From positions 1 to 50,723 of the forward strand of contig JABCPU010000469.1 of the NCBI GenBank assembly GCA_016800925.1: DNA of 50,723 nucleotides, given 5' to 3'. The position numbers and the translations under genes were made by a program. A model generated the notes under the pieces. That model was not told the DNA's origin. It was given only the letters and a program-made list of their open reading frames with translations, and ran no database searches. Shown here one piece after another: positions 33,466 to 44,865 of this stretch. The stretch is from Suillus spraguei (Eukaryota; Basidiomycota; Agaricomycetes; Boletales; Suillaceae). The stretch's first letter is position 1. Every line of letters starts with the position of its first letter.

Positions 33466-34272
33466 GTCGCCTTCCTGTGATTAAGACCTGACTAAAATCT
33501 CGTTTCCGCAGCGAATATCGAGGGCTCGTGGAATCACTGATGCCATCGACGCGGCACCAAAAACACTCAACATGTTGGAGTCAAAACGAAACGGTAAAGT
33601 TTAATCGTTGCATAAATAAATACCTTGACAGTCTTGATTGAAACGACTAGGTCTGCGGATGACATACATGTGTAGGTTCTGACTTTACAATAAAGTTGAA
33701 ACCTGACGAAGATCATAGGTTTACTGATGGGGCCAGGTACGCAATATCAATAATTCACATTCAGGCCTGGGAAAGACTCAAAGCAAACTTATTAGCAAGT
33801 TCAGCTATACTGTGGTGTGCAGTCTAGTAGGTGATGCTTCTTTCCTCATGCTGAGCAACGAAGCAGCATGGTGGCACTATTTATCAAATCGCACAAACAC
33901 CGTCCTTCTTTTTCGTGTGCATCTGTCGAATTCTGTACGTCCATGGAGCTGTCAGGAGTTACCTGAGGTCACTACCACTCCATCAAGGTGCACCGGCGTG
34001 CTGGCATCATGAACTTGAACCTCAAAACAAAACCGAATAAACGGCCATCACCATTCAGGGCTAATACATCTCCCTCACAAGATCACTTCATCATCCTCGG
34101 TTCAACATTGGTACCAAACACATTATCGGTAGGTTTTCTACATGCACAACGTCCTAACGATTGATCGGATTAGCACCAGACCACTTCTGGCACGACAAAC
34201 GTGAGCGAACACAAACCTACTAAAAATATATGTATGAATATTACGGGGGGCACACTTCTTCAGTTTGCTCGT
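33466..34272. other. Intergenic region without recognised features
   Basis: No gene or repeat copy is recognised. The frame at 33812-34012 has no supporting features. Confidence 0.45.
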
Positions 34273-34600
34273 GGTTACCACAACAGAATCAAAATCTGGT
34301 TCGAAACCTGTCGACGAGGTCTTTTTCTATCGGAACACACCTTGACATTCGATCATGAATGGACGCTTTAAAAGTTCATCCCAACTGGTCTTAGCCTGGA
34401 GGTTGCCGCAACAGAATCAAAATCTGTTTCTCTAGGACTGTACAAGTTCGAAACCTGTGAACGACAAGGTTTTTTCTATCGGAAAACACCTTGATATTCA
34501 CTAGTGATGATTTCTTTGGAAATTTACCGTAACTGGTCTTAGCCTGATGATTACCACAATAGAATCAAAATCTGTGTAGGTTCGAAACCTGCTGATGAAT
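34273..34600. repeat. Tandem repeat with tRNA-like B-box motifs
   Basis: Two units (34273-34400 and 34401-34548) and a partial third (34549 on) share ccaca(a)cagaatcaaaatctg and, a little later, gttcgaaacctg. In units 1 and 3 the second block reads GGTTCGAAACC, a perfect Pol III B-box; in unit 2 its first G is an A. In units 1 and 2 a run of five or six T follows 15-20 nt later, as in Pol III terminators. ACAGA-ATCAAAA-TCTGT can pair as a five-base stem with a seven-base loop, as in an anticodon arm. I could not pair an acceptor stem, so this is not called a tRNA gene. Confidence 0.6.
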
Positions 34601-35729
34601 CGATGTCTGTAGACGTGTTTACAATATCAGGCGCTGATCTGAGGGCCACTGCACAGGGTACTTATCTACAGTGATTCAGAATGCACTCGCGATCAAGAAC
34701 AAGCAAAGACCTATTAGTATTTTGAACATTCTTTGCTGTAGCCTGTCGGGGCACATACGACCCTGTGTGAATCATGGCAATCTGTCCGACATGGGGTACA
34801 TTACCCCAGTGGACATAAATTGGATCCAAAATAAAATAAAATCATGGCAATCACTGTTCACCAAGGTGGAACACATGTCCAAACCACTGAACCTCTTCTG
34901 TCCGAAGCCATTGTGTCTTGGTATGGTTTATATTTCGCAGGCACAAATTAGTACTATGTTTTTTTCATCGTAACATATATTTCTTGCAGCCGAACTTGAA
35001 GCTCCTGCATACGCATTAAATAACTGAAGGTCAATAAAATTTAACTTTTTCGAACAGTCGCAAGTCGCACAAGGTGTTCGGAGGCCAGTAGAAACTACTT
35101 GGGAAGGTTCTGAGAAGTACTAAGAAGCCTTGGAAGTAGAGCACCGTGGTCTGGCTTTCCATACTTGCGCTGTGTCATATCCTTCGGCGTTCTCAGTTGA
35201 ACATCGCATACAATTGAAACCACCACCATCATAAAATCTAACACTGGCTTCATTTTTTCTCACCTAATTCTATTCATGCGCTGCAGTCTGCAGTAGACTT
35301 CTGAGTTAACGGAAAGAGCATCCGATAACGACCACAGTTCCGGGTCGACCCCCCTTTTCCGGGATGTTGACAGTGGATGGCACGTAGGACCCAAACATCG
35401 AGTGTTATGCTGGGTACCGCTCGCTTCCCATTCTACAACACTGGCAAAGTGCCGAGAGGAGTCTCTTCAAACCCTTTCCGTTCCTCGCGTTTACTAAAAC
35501 CAACACTTGCAGACCTTACTACCGATGATGACCGCAGATTCATCAGATTTCAGATATGATTTGAGTGTGACCGAGTGTTGCGGTGGATTCATGCTTCGTA
35601 TTCTATCCTATACATAGCATCTCAGTCTACTCCAAGTTTAAGGTTATCCAAGCAAACGACCTCGAAGCTGATTGTATGGTACCCATGATGTTCGTGCTGG
35701 TTTGTGAGACCACATAACGACGGGCTAGA
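34601..35729. other. Intergenic region without recognised features
   Basis: No gene is supported. The frames at 34671-34973 and 35377-35559 lack recognisable motifs. Confidence 0.45.
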
Positions 35730-36625
35730 ACGCTTACTCTGCCGAGAGGGGATTCCGAAGGTCGTGCGCACTATAGCGTTGGCGGGATTTCGTTAAACTG
35801 TGTCACGACCACGGAATGAGCCACCGCCGAAAGTAATAGCTGTTAAAGACCCGGAACAGAAGCAAAGACCGAAGTGGGCGATATCTTCTGAGCGAAGCAC
35901 CTATACTATCAAAGGAGAGCGGAGGGTTGGGAGAAGATACGTTTCTGGTTTGTATTTCTGTCGGATAAGCTTGAGCAAAGGGGCATAGAAGTGAGCCTAC
36001 ATGTGTCATGCATTTTGAATAGGGAAAAGAACAACGTCACGATAGTAACTTGATCTGTTGAACCGATTTATGACTGAGGTTGAGGACTTACTTGAAGTTT
36101 GTCGAGTTCCTAAGCGTGCCGTGAGAACATTGCGCACGGGCCAGTCGAAAAGATATATAAACGTTGCGCCCAAAAATGAAACTTAGAACATACTCAGCTA
36201 GGATCTATTTTATAGAAACTAACTCGAGTCTCGCATGTTTACACATGCCACATCCTTCAAATCCACTCGATGACAATTGCGCTCACTCGTTCGACAGAGA
36301 ACATTGGTCTCCGCTTGCGGAGATCTCGAGGACGTTTGGTTCTGTGCTTCGTAGGACTGCTTGCAGTTGAGCGAACCGGAGCCAGCGAGTTGAGCGTCTG
36401 TCTGATGGATTCTATACTTATTATACCAGAGTTTCGTAGTTGTTCAATGAAATTTTGTTTGATTCTAAAAATTGTGTGATGATCAATTGTGGAGGGGGGC
36501 GGCCCTCGCTAGTCAGTATGATGGTGCTTTTCAGGAATTAGTGCCTACCACGCAAATACCAGGTGTTGCAGTGATTCAGTCAAATACAAGCTTGAGTGTG
36601 ATTCAAGTTGTTCAATTCATTCCAT
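35730..36625. repeat. Repeat B2
   Basis: Direct repeat of B1 (28510-29430), starting ccgagaggggattccgaagg at 35742. It includes the TATA-like gatatataaac (about 36150). A frame of 68 codons from 36164 is open here but not in B1. It leads straight into the second cysteine-synthase copy. Confidence 0.75.
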
Positions 36626-38707
36626 GGAACTTTTTGAGTTGGCTCTGCCTCGCTGGTTTTCCAATGCGGTTGTCGCCATATCACGTTCGGCATCTTCATT
36701 GGGTTCACTTTGTCTGCGACATCGACATCGATATCATCATATTGGCGTTCTCGGCGACGTCAAAGCCTTTCACAGGAGCAACATGAGCCTCGTCCAATTG
36801 AGTTGAGAAGCAATGAAGTTGTGCATGGTGTCACTGGCTTGATAGGTACGTAACTTGGCCGTTGAGTGTTCTTCGAGGGCATCCAAGTTTGAACGTCCAG
36901 GAAATACCCCTCTCGTGAGGATCGACTCATTGAGCAATGCTTTGGGGTCGAGATTCTTGGAAAGGCAGAGGTATGTTTCGAACTAGAACATGCCTCTTCA
37001 ATGTTTCTAACTTTCGACAATTTGTAGTTTCTGAATCCTGGAGGGAGTGTCAAGGACCGAGTCGCTCTACGCAGTGAGTTTGCCGTGCAGCGATCAACAA
37101 TCAACCTAAAACTCATATCTTGCGAACATGAAGTAATCGAGGACGCGGAGCGGCAAGGTTTACTACACCCTCATACTGGATCTCGCATCTTTGAAGTACT
37201 GTTGGATCTACTGGCATTTCAATAGCGACGATAGCCAAGGCAAGGCAAGTGACGCTAGTTCTGGTGCGAGAATGTCGCATCTGATAACATGATGTTGCAG
37301 GGGATATGATACAAGTGTGTAAATTCCTCGATAGTTGATTCTATCTCATGTTTCTTAGCGATTATCATGCCGGATGATGTTGCCCAGGAGAAAGTGAATG
37401 CTTGCACGCCCTTGGAGCTGACGTTCAACGGGTTCGTCCTGCGAGCATCGTCGACAAAAAACAGGTGCGAACTCATATCGCGGTCGCCATTTATCTATTT
37501 ACCAGAATCGACATGATAATTGTAGTATGTGGTGAGCAATTTCTCTGTCGAGGAAAGCCACGCAATGAACATTTAAAAATTTGCAACAAGAATATCGCTA
37601 GGCGAGCAGCCATCGAATTCGGACGTTCAGATATAGTGAAAGGCTCGGAGGAGTCCCATACCAGCCACGAGCTCCATACAGGTTCTGCATCTGTAGTGGT
37701 CACGACTACATCTCACACGTTAATGCCGAAGGCACCGTTGAGACCCGCTGGATGAAGATCTGCTAACCAAGCCAAGGGGCTTCTTTGCCGACCAATTCGA
37801 GGTGCTCACCTTGATAGATAAATGGTAACTAAACTCACATATTACAGAATCGCAGTAATTTTGAAGCCCATTACAATGGGACTGGTCCAGAAATCTGGCG
37901 TCAAACCAATAGTCATGTCGATGCATTTATATCCGGAGCAGGTGCGCATATTCTACGTCCGACTTGTCCGGTTTTTCAATACTGTATGCACCAGGGACGG
38001 GTGGAACGATCGGCAGGCACTGGGCGATTTCTCAAATCGATGGATGAGGAAGTGAGGTCGTGCTAGCAGACCCAGAAGGCAGTGGTCTCTACAACAAGGT
38101 CGAAGCCTGTCTTTGTTGTCCGCCTGACATTCCCTCACACACCTTTCAGGTCAAGCATGGCGTAATGTATGATCGCAGGGAAGCTGAAGAACAAAACGAA
38201 GGCATCAAGTTGACACAGTAGTCGAGGGAATGTGCGTATACAGATACTGCCCTCAATTTTTCCATCCGACCTATCTATTCCAGAGGAATCAACCGGATGA
38301 CAAACAACATCGACCTCGCGATTCCGATCATAGATGACGCGTTCCGGTACGTCGAATCCTTCATCTTCGACTTCGATGGGAGTTCACCGACGATTAAGGA
38401 TAACTGACGTGGAGGCGGTTGCCATGTCCGATACCTCGTTCAAAATGACGGTCTTATTTTTGGGTTCCAGCAGCGCTTGCAATCTGGTGGCATGCATCAA
38501 ATTTTGTAAAGAAATGGGATGGCGGGACGGCCAAACACTTGTCACGATCTTGTACGTTCTCCTGGACACCCATGAATGAATGAGTGATTCACCACCTTTC
38601 CAGATGTGATTCTGGCAACAGACATTACTCCAAGGTAAGTGTATAGTATCCGAGAAACCGAATGCTCCCTAATGCGTTTGTGCTTGGGTTGTGGTCAGTT
38701 CTGGTAA
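36626..38707 (+). pseudogene. Cysteine-synthase-like gene, copy 2, multiply frameshifted
   Basis: More complete sister of 29540-30932. It keeps a hydrophobic N-terminal segment (FGIFIGFTLSATSTSISSYW, about 36688-36750) expected for the membrane-anchored fungal type, the middle part missing from copy 1 (MPDDVAQEKVNA, VQRVRPASIVDKKQ, VVVTTTSHTLMPKAPLRP, RGFFADQFE) and the last exon, ending K|FW at the TAA 38705-38707. Against this, the frame is broken by single-base changes at about 36944, 37193, 37402 and 38011, where copy 1 or the family keeps frame. Together copies 1 and 2 outline the ancestral gene. If the indels are sequence errors, this copy could be functional; as written it is a pseudogene. 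Confidence 0.8.
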
Positions 38708-39142
38708 GCAAACATCACGTCTGGTTGGAGAAATGTTGACATTGTTGTAGGAATGATGAATATTTGCGTAAAGCCAATATCCCGTCGACGCAGTGTAATC
38801 GACATCTAATCGCCCAACCTGGTTCTGGAGTTTAAGAATTTTCAATAATGAATCCATAAGTTGCATGTGGTAAATAATGTATGTGAGTGCTATGGTACAG
38901 GTGCTACGTGATGAAGCAAACGGGGGGACAAAGATAGCAGGACATCAAATTGAAGGCCATGGTGGGGCAGATATGCTAGGTGGTGTGTGGTTGGGCATTG
39001 GTCTGTGACCAAATCCGTTTTGACTAACGGAATGATTCCCTGTTGCGGGAGGATGTGGTGATATACGTGATGTCTCTTTGGATGGAGATACACTTAGTGA
39101 TGTATGGGAGATGCCGTTCATACTAGAGAGTCTTGTCAGTAT
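38708..39142. other. Convergent spacer CS2 / ADA2
   Basis: 435 bp between convergent 3' ends; nothing recognised. Confidence 0.5.
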
Positions 39143-41373
39143 TTAGCTATAGGGGAAAATATATACATACGAGGTATCCTGATTAGTAGCAGTAGCAACA
39201 GGCGGGTCAGGTGTGATTTTGAGGAAACCAGCTTGCACCAAGAAGTCCCAAACTCGACTCGTCTTGTTCACATCAATCTTGACGAGATCCCGTGCTTCCC
39301 TACGGCGAAGCTTGCCTCCACGACGAGCGTACTCCCGAACGAGGGTCTCCTTGATGACAAGATAAGGTTTGGGTAAGATTCGGAGCTGGGAGCAGAGGGT
39401 CTGCTCGGCTGGAGTAAGCAAATGCAAGGATGGGCTATTGGCAAGATTGAGAGGGGCGGCTAGATAGTAAGGTGAGCGATTATGCAATACTTTTGGATGA
39501 ATAAACAAACGTGGTCTGCGGATCGGAGGACCCGTTCCAGCAGGAGTCCCAAGTTTCGGAGTTGATTCTCTCTCATGACTTTTGCGTCCTTCCGATTCCC
39601 CTATAACAGTGTCAGTAAAGAACGCGAACAAATAAAACGCAAAATTGACATACTTGAGCTGCCTGATGCACGAAGCTGTGCCAAACGTTCTGAAGAATAA
39701 TAATCGCGAGATAATTCGCTTTCGCTTGAGCCTAGCCGTGCAGGTGAGCTGGTGACTTGACAAACAATTGTAGCACATTTCTTACCCTACGAATGGAATC
39801 AAGTTCAAACTTATCGATATCGGCTGGAGTAGTAAGTCCCATTCGTCGATAATGCTGTAGTTCTTGTATTCTCTTCCTTAGCATGGCTTCATCTGTTGCA
39901 AATATAATCATTAGCACCTTTCCACCACAATATTAGAAGCTCTTACAGAGAATATCAGCTGTGAAAACTTCGAAATCCTCAGCAGTCTGAAGTCGAGCGA
40001 ACGGTCGGAGCCGCTGAATGATGTCCTTCTCTTCCTTCGGCGCTTCTTTTCGGCGGCTTGCATCTGAAAAAGAAATGAGTTTATATGTGCGTACACACGT
40101 CGACATACTTCTTGTATTCAAGAGACCTCGTTCGAACATGATAGCTTTAGCTTCTCGCCGCTTGTCAAGACGTTGATTGTATATCTCCATCAGTGTCAGC
40201 TTAAATGCGAGTGAATGTTCCGTCTCATATGCGGAGCAGCGTTGCTTCATCCGCATTTCCATCTCCTCTGTTGAAGCTTGTTGTTCACCAGACGGCTCCT
40301 CTGACTTGACACGTGAATCGCCGTTCATCGGAAAATGTCCGTTGCCATTCACAATGCCATTGACACCATTGGCAGGTGGCTGACTGCTGCTCCTAGAACC
40401 CGCTGCAGTTTTGCGCTCTTCCTGCATCCGGGCCCTGGCGCGGACATCCGCATCGTTTTCATCTTCTATAATCCGATCGCCGTCCCATGCGTGGCAAATT
40501 CCAAATTCTAGATCTTCACAAGATCCTCTGCTTCATTATCGAGCTCGTGTTCGAATTCGAGTCGACCAGGGAGAAAAGTGGCAATTTCGTGGACCCCAGG
40601 AGCGGAGGTTGGGCTACCTTGGGTGGTGGAGGCAAAGAAGTGGTCATGGCTGACATTCGCCTGCGCTTGCGAGCCTGGAATTCATCTGGTTCGATATTGA
40701 ATTCGACATCCATCCGCTGTAATGCAATTCACTCATAAAGAGACAAACTTGAATCATATAGACGTACGGGAAGCGGCCAATCGGGGGGAATCGACATATA
40801 CGCTGTTGTAGTGTTCTTCGACATCTTCTTTTGTGCGAGTACCAATGTGTTCTGCGATCATCTGCCAGTTTCCAAGGCCTTCCTGAGATATCCCCTCGAT
40901 AAGTAGGAGTTCTCTATAATATGTTTCAGATGGAGCAATTAGGAAGGCATTGGTAGCTTACTCATCTGCTCCCCAGTCAGCGGAGAAAATTGGATACGAG
41001 TGAAGTTCCTAGAATGCAAATCAATACAAGAACGTGCGTTAAGCATGAACATGTTGTACAATAACTCGGTATGCATGACCTGCTTTATGATTGGCGAACT
41101 CTTTGCCAGCGCAAAAAGCAGGCGGGGCAGATATCCACGCCATCTCCTGGCTCACAGACAGGATCAGCGCACTTGATACGAGCAGAATGCGTCAAATCGC
41201 ATTGGCAGCATCACATTGAATCTGCAAGCCGGGCTCGTTTACAGCTACACAGTTTACGTAAATGAAGCGTAGAAAGTATTCCAAGCAGACGATACCATTG
41301 GAATGGGTGGAAGGAACCACGTACTTTGGATTTCATCCGGTTGGTGTTGTCGTTTTCTATGGGAGACAGTCAT
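39143..41373 (-). CDS. ADA2: ADA2, SAGA transcriptional adaptor
   Basis: Subunit of the Gcn5 histone acetyltransferase module. From the ATG at 41371-41373 (MTVSHRKRQHQPDEIQ) an intron leads to a ZZ zinc finger (QIQCD, then CDLTHSARIKCADPVC, VDICPACF). The SANT domain follows (FSADWGADEELLLIEGISQE, GLGNWQMIAEHIGTRTKEDV, EEHYNSVYVDSPDWPLP). Next come FQARKRRRMSAMTTSLPPPP, a middle region (HEIATFLPGRLEFEHELDNE) and a C-terminal SWIRM domain (LLTPAEQTLCSQLRILPKPY, KIDVNKTSRVWDFLVQAGFL). Reading it needs frame changes at about 40512, 40609, 41115 and 41210, each one base and mostly in short runs. As ADA2 is normally single copy and important, I suspect sequence errors. The last exon near 39143 is uncertain. 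Confidence 0.92.
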
Positions 41374-42939
41374 CCCAGATAAAAGGACGGACAAGCCCAA
41401 GGTGTTGGTGCCGAAAGACGATGGAGCTGCCAGTGTGGAGCTCACGATCTGAAATAGGTTAGCACAAAACGGAGTCGGTGACCACAAGAAACGTACATAG
41501 AATTGTATCCCAGCTCTCTACTAAAAACGAAGGTGATGCGCGTCGTCGGCGACAGATTGGGGGGAATGGCTAGTTGCTGTGCACGCGGAGTGACCGCCGG
41601 AGTCCTGCAATGTCGAGGGGAAATCCTAGCACGGTACTTGTTACGAGGCCAAAGGTATTGGTCTCAGAACGAGGAATTGAAAGATGTACAAGGTCTCGGC
41701 AACGTATTGACTGGCGCCAATGCCAGAGACGAGGAGGAGAGTATTTACATATATTTGGCTTCCCCGCCCTATCCAAAAGCGGATTACAGAGCTGATTCAG
41801 CCACAATTCGAGTTTCCTTTGATCAAGTCTTGGACCACACGACAACAATATTCAATCTACATTACGGCATCGTCGAAATGGATGGTGTCGGGCTCCAGTC
41901 CACAATGTTGAGGAAGTCCACGCCACAATAGTCAGTCCAGGTGTGAGCATCTCTGAAATGAATCTCGATCTTTAGTTCAGTGTCGAGAAAATAATCTAGC
42001 AACATACGCAGCACGACACCTTCATCGATTGATTTACTTGTAAAAAACATCAGAGATGCTGAGAATACCACCAGCCTGTCAATGCAGAAGAGTTATCATA
42101 GCTCAAGAGACACACGTCATCATCGTTGTCTCGGACTCTCAGAATATTGGGATGGACATAACAAATAATGAATTACGTCGCGGACTTGCGATAATTCTAC
42201 TCGAGAGACATCCGCTTCAGCATTGACATCAGTACGTTATCACAAAAACGTGTTTCTATCATGATGTGCAGCACTCTTGTCCAGGTAGCAGGCAGCTGCA
42301 TGTTCTGCATTCTCGCAGTTAGCTGCATGGCTCAATGCTGTGGAATGAGCAAGTTGAGTTTATTACTTTGTTCAATAGTCTCATTAACAGCAAGAATTTA
42401 ATTTTCGTAGCTCTCTTTTGGCCTCTTTCAACATTGTCGCATACGAGGCGCAGCTAAGGTCTCCATGGGCACCATGATATCGGTTCATTCGCTGTATACA
42501 GTGTGTCTGTGTATCTTCGATGGGACTATGTTGGCCATCTATTGCACGAGATATGAGCCACGTTGGTCTAGTCATCCGAGTCATCCCCGATGCGTCTTTC
42601 AGGTGTCCTCAAGTTACGAGCTCTCGAGGAACATTGAACACGTCGTGCAATACATTCATTTGTCCTGTAGAGACTGCCAGATAGTTGGTTGGTGGTGGGT
42701 GTATATTGTGCCTTTGTAATACAAATGGGGCGACATCAAAGGTAATCAAAGCATCCACTAATACTTGTATCGGTTGTGGACTTTAAAGAATGACTTTGAT
42801 GTTGTGGGTGTGGATGACTGTGGTGCGTCCACAATCACTTGGCCTATATATATTGCAATGCAGATCCACCACTTTTCCAGAGAGTCAACCTCTTCACATT
42901 CATTGTAACTCTTCATCCTGGGTTTTCCAGATATCAACC
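41374..42939. other. Region upstream of ADA2, doubtful frame at 41503-41931
   Basis: A plus-strand frame of 142 codons (41503-41931) includes RVSFDQVLDHTTTIFNLHYG, and other frames in the same interval are also open, so coding is possible, but no family or splice pattern is recognised. 42100-42840 shows no gene. A TATA-like ctatatatatt at 42844-42854 probably belongs to the next gene. Confidence 0.4.
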
Positions 42940-44096
42940 ATGAATTCTTTCAAGAAATTGTTCCAGAAGTAAGTCAACCATTTTCTGTTCTTCTCGTTGG
43001 AATAACGAAGGCAATCCCTTTCAGGTCCCACGATGACAACACACCATCGCTTAAGCACTCCAAATCGATGACATTCGGGCTCTCTTCGCAACGGAGCGCG
43101 CGTGGCCCTCGCGCTGATCCTTTGAAACCCGTATACCGTGGCAAGACCCCCCTTAAAACGTCTACATCGAACAAGCTCCAGGAGTATTGGACATCCGTCG
43201 TGCGGAATGGTACCCAGATCTCCAAGACCTTTTACCACCTCACGCCCACTTTGACACATACGCGGACTTGTTGGACCAATTTCCGAGTCCCCCACCGCCA
43301 CCTCCAAGGCCCCCCCGCAGCGCCTCAAGAACGACTTCGTTGAATTCAAAGAATAGCAGGCCTCAATTATCCCTGAAGAACTGCAACACAAGTAGTCAGC
43401 TCGTTGCAGGCAGACAACGAACCCTTCAACGCTCCCCTTCAGTCGCATGCTTTTCGCGGCCCACGGCCACGGCCTACCCTTCCCTTACCCGCAAACAGCG
43501 GCATGGGGCTACCAATGATCAAGCTGTCGCAAATGTGCTGCAAACAGCTGACAGCCAGGTTTCTGAAGTTGGGAGCAGCGGACAGGCGGACTGTGTGCCC
43601 GTCAAGTCGAGCGCTAATCGCTCGTACACCCTTCCCCCTGTCCCATCCGCCTCCCCAATTACCACTCAGTCCCCGTGCCCACTGATCTCGCGCTCTGCGC
43701 ATAGCTCACGTCCAAACCTACGGCGTGTTTATCCCACCTCGCTATTCCCGCATCGCTGCTCCAGACCATGGACAGTTTTACTGGCCTCACAACAATTATC
43801 GTGAATTTTTGGAGGAGCAGGACCCAACCGTCATCAGTGCCATGATCACTCGTTATCCGATAGCTCCTTGCTACTACCCTTCGCAAGGACAGTTAAGGCC
43901 TATCCAATTTGACATGGAGGACCCAAGTCACTTCAGGAAGACACTTAGTTACTTCATTCATATGGCGGTAGCGCAGGGTCGTCCCCTCGATGCGCGCGCA
44001 GATGGTCGTTACCACCGCATCGTTGACGCGGGTGATCCAACTGGCATCGTGCCGAATGTTGGCGCAGATTGGTCCCAGCAGGCGGAATGTTACTGA
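42940..44096 (+). CDS. Proline-rich hypothetical protein
   Basis: Function unknown. MNSFKKLFQK is followed by a 57-nt intron and SHDDNTPSLKHSKSMTFGLS. The next plausible coding, VLDIRRAEWYPDLQDLLPPH and FDTYADLLDQFPSPPPPPPR, is in another frame; the change maps to AAAA at 43155-43158. A long Ser/Thr/Pro-rich stretch follows. The C-terminal part, APDHGQFYWPHNNYREFLEE and FDMEDPSHFRKTLSYFIHMA, is again shifted, either by another indel or by a very short intron near 43675-43705, and ends at 44096. Aromatic-rich C-terminal region and Pro-rich middle suggest a folded domain with a disordered linker. A TATA-like element lies about 90 nt upstream of the ATG. Confidence 0.55.
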
Positions 44097-44865
44097 ATTT
44101 TCAGACAGAGGTTAGTTAGTTTGTGAAGATAGAGTCTGCGCTGCTCTACTTAAGCATGTATGTTGCGTAAATCATTGTGGATATGGATATGAACTATGCA
44201 AATAAATATATTTCCCATTCGATTCCATGGTGAGCTTGACGCATGCCAGAGTATGATTACTGCAATAGAGATATTGTTTTTTGAGTGCAGTCGACTTTAA
44301 TACTATACTGCAGAGAAGTTCAAACATTGCTATCATTGACTATTGCAAGCTAGCGTACCGAGCTTCTCTGACTAAAGATACTTGCGCGAGGTATGTGGGT
44401 TGGAGTGTCTCAAATGTTCCTAGGTCCCCCGCAATGCGCATTGAAGTCTGTGCAGAAGTAGTCGTACTGATTGATTCCAAACTACGTATTGCGCCATAAA
44501 ATACGGGACCGAAGTTCAAGCAGAAACATAACTCACTGTCGCGGTGCGCTGCCCTGGCCGCTACCTCATTGGTGGGGATAACATGTTTGACGGCCTGGCC
44601 AAATTACATAGCGCGAGGGTCAGTCATGTTGCTGAATCTTGGATGCACAAAAAACTACTCAGCCGCACGGAAATTGGAATACCTATGCATCAAGTGATCA
44701 CCGACCAAAACCTTGAATGTCCCGTCTTTTTCGGATTCAAAATTCAAAAACAGGACCTGATGTCCTTCCCCAATTGCATGCTATTGATAGTATAGTGAAA
44801 GATACATTACAACAAGATAACAAAACAGAGGAATAAATATCAAGGTCATCTATGTGCTGCATCCA
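44097..44865. other. Convergent spacer with a doubtful frame
   Basis: An 83-codon frame at 44544-44795 has no recognisable motif. Otherwise spacer between the proline-rich gene and the WD40 gene. Confidence 0.45.

Noticed and set aside
34380..34480. A true tRNA-Leu(CAA) gene
   Set aside because: An anticodon-like loop and B-box-like sequence are present, but no acceptor-stem pairing could be found and the D-arm is poor.
27040..36625. Repeats B0/B1/B2 as LTRs of a retrotransposon
   Set aside because: No TG..CA ends, no primer-binding site, and no gag/pol coding between them; they travel with the cysteine-synthase gene instead.
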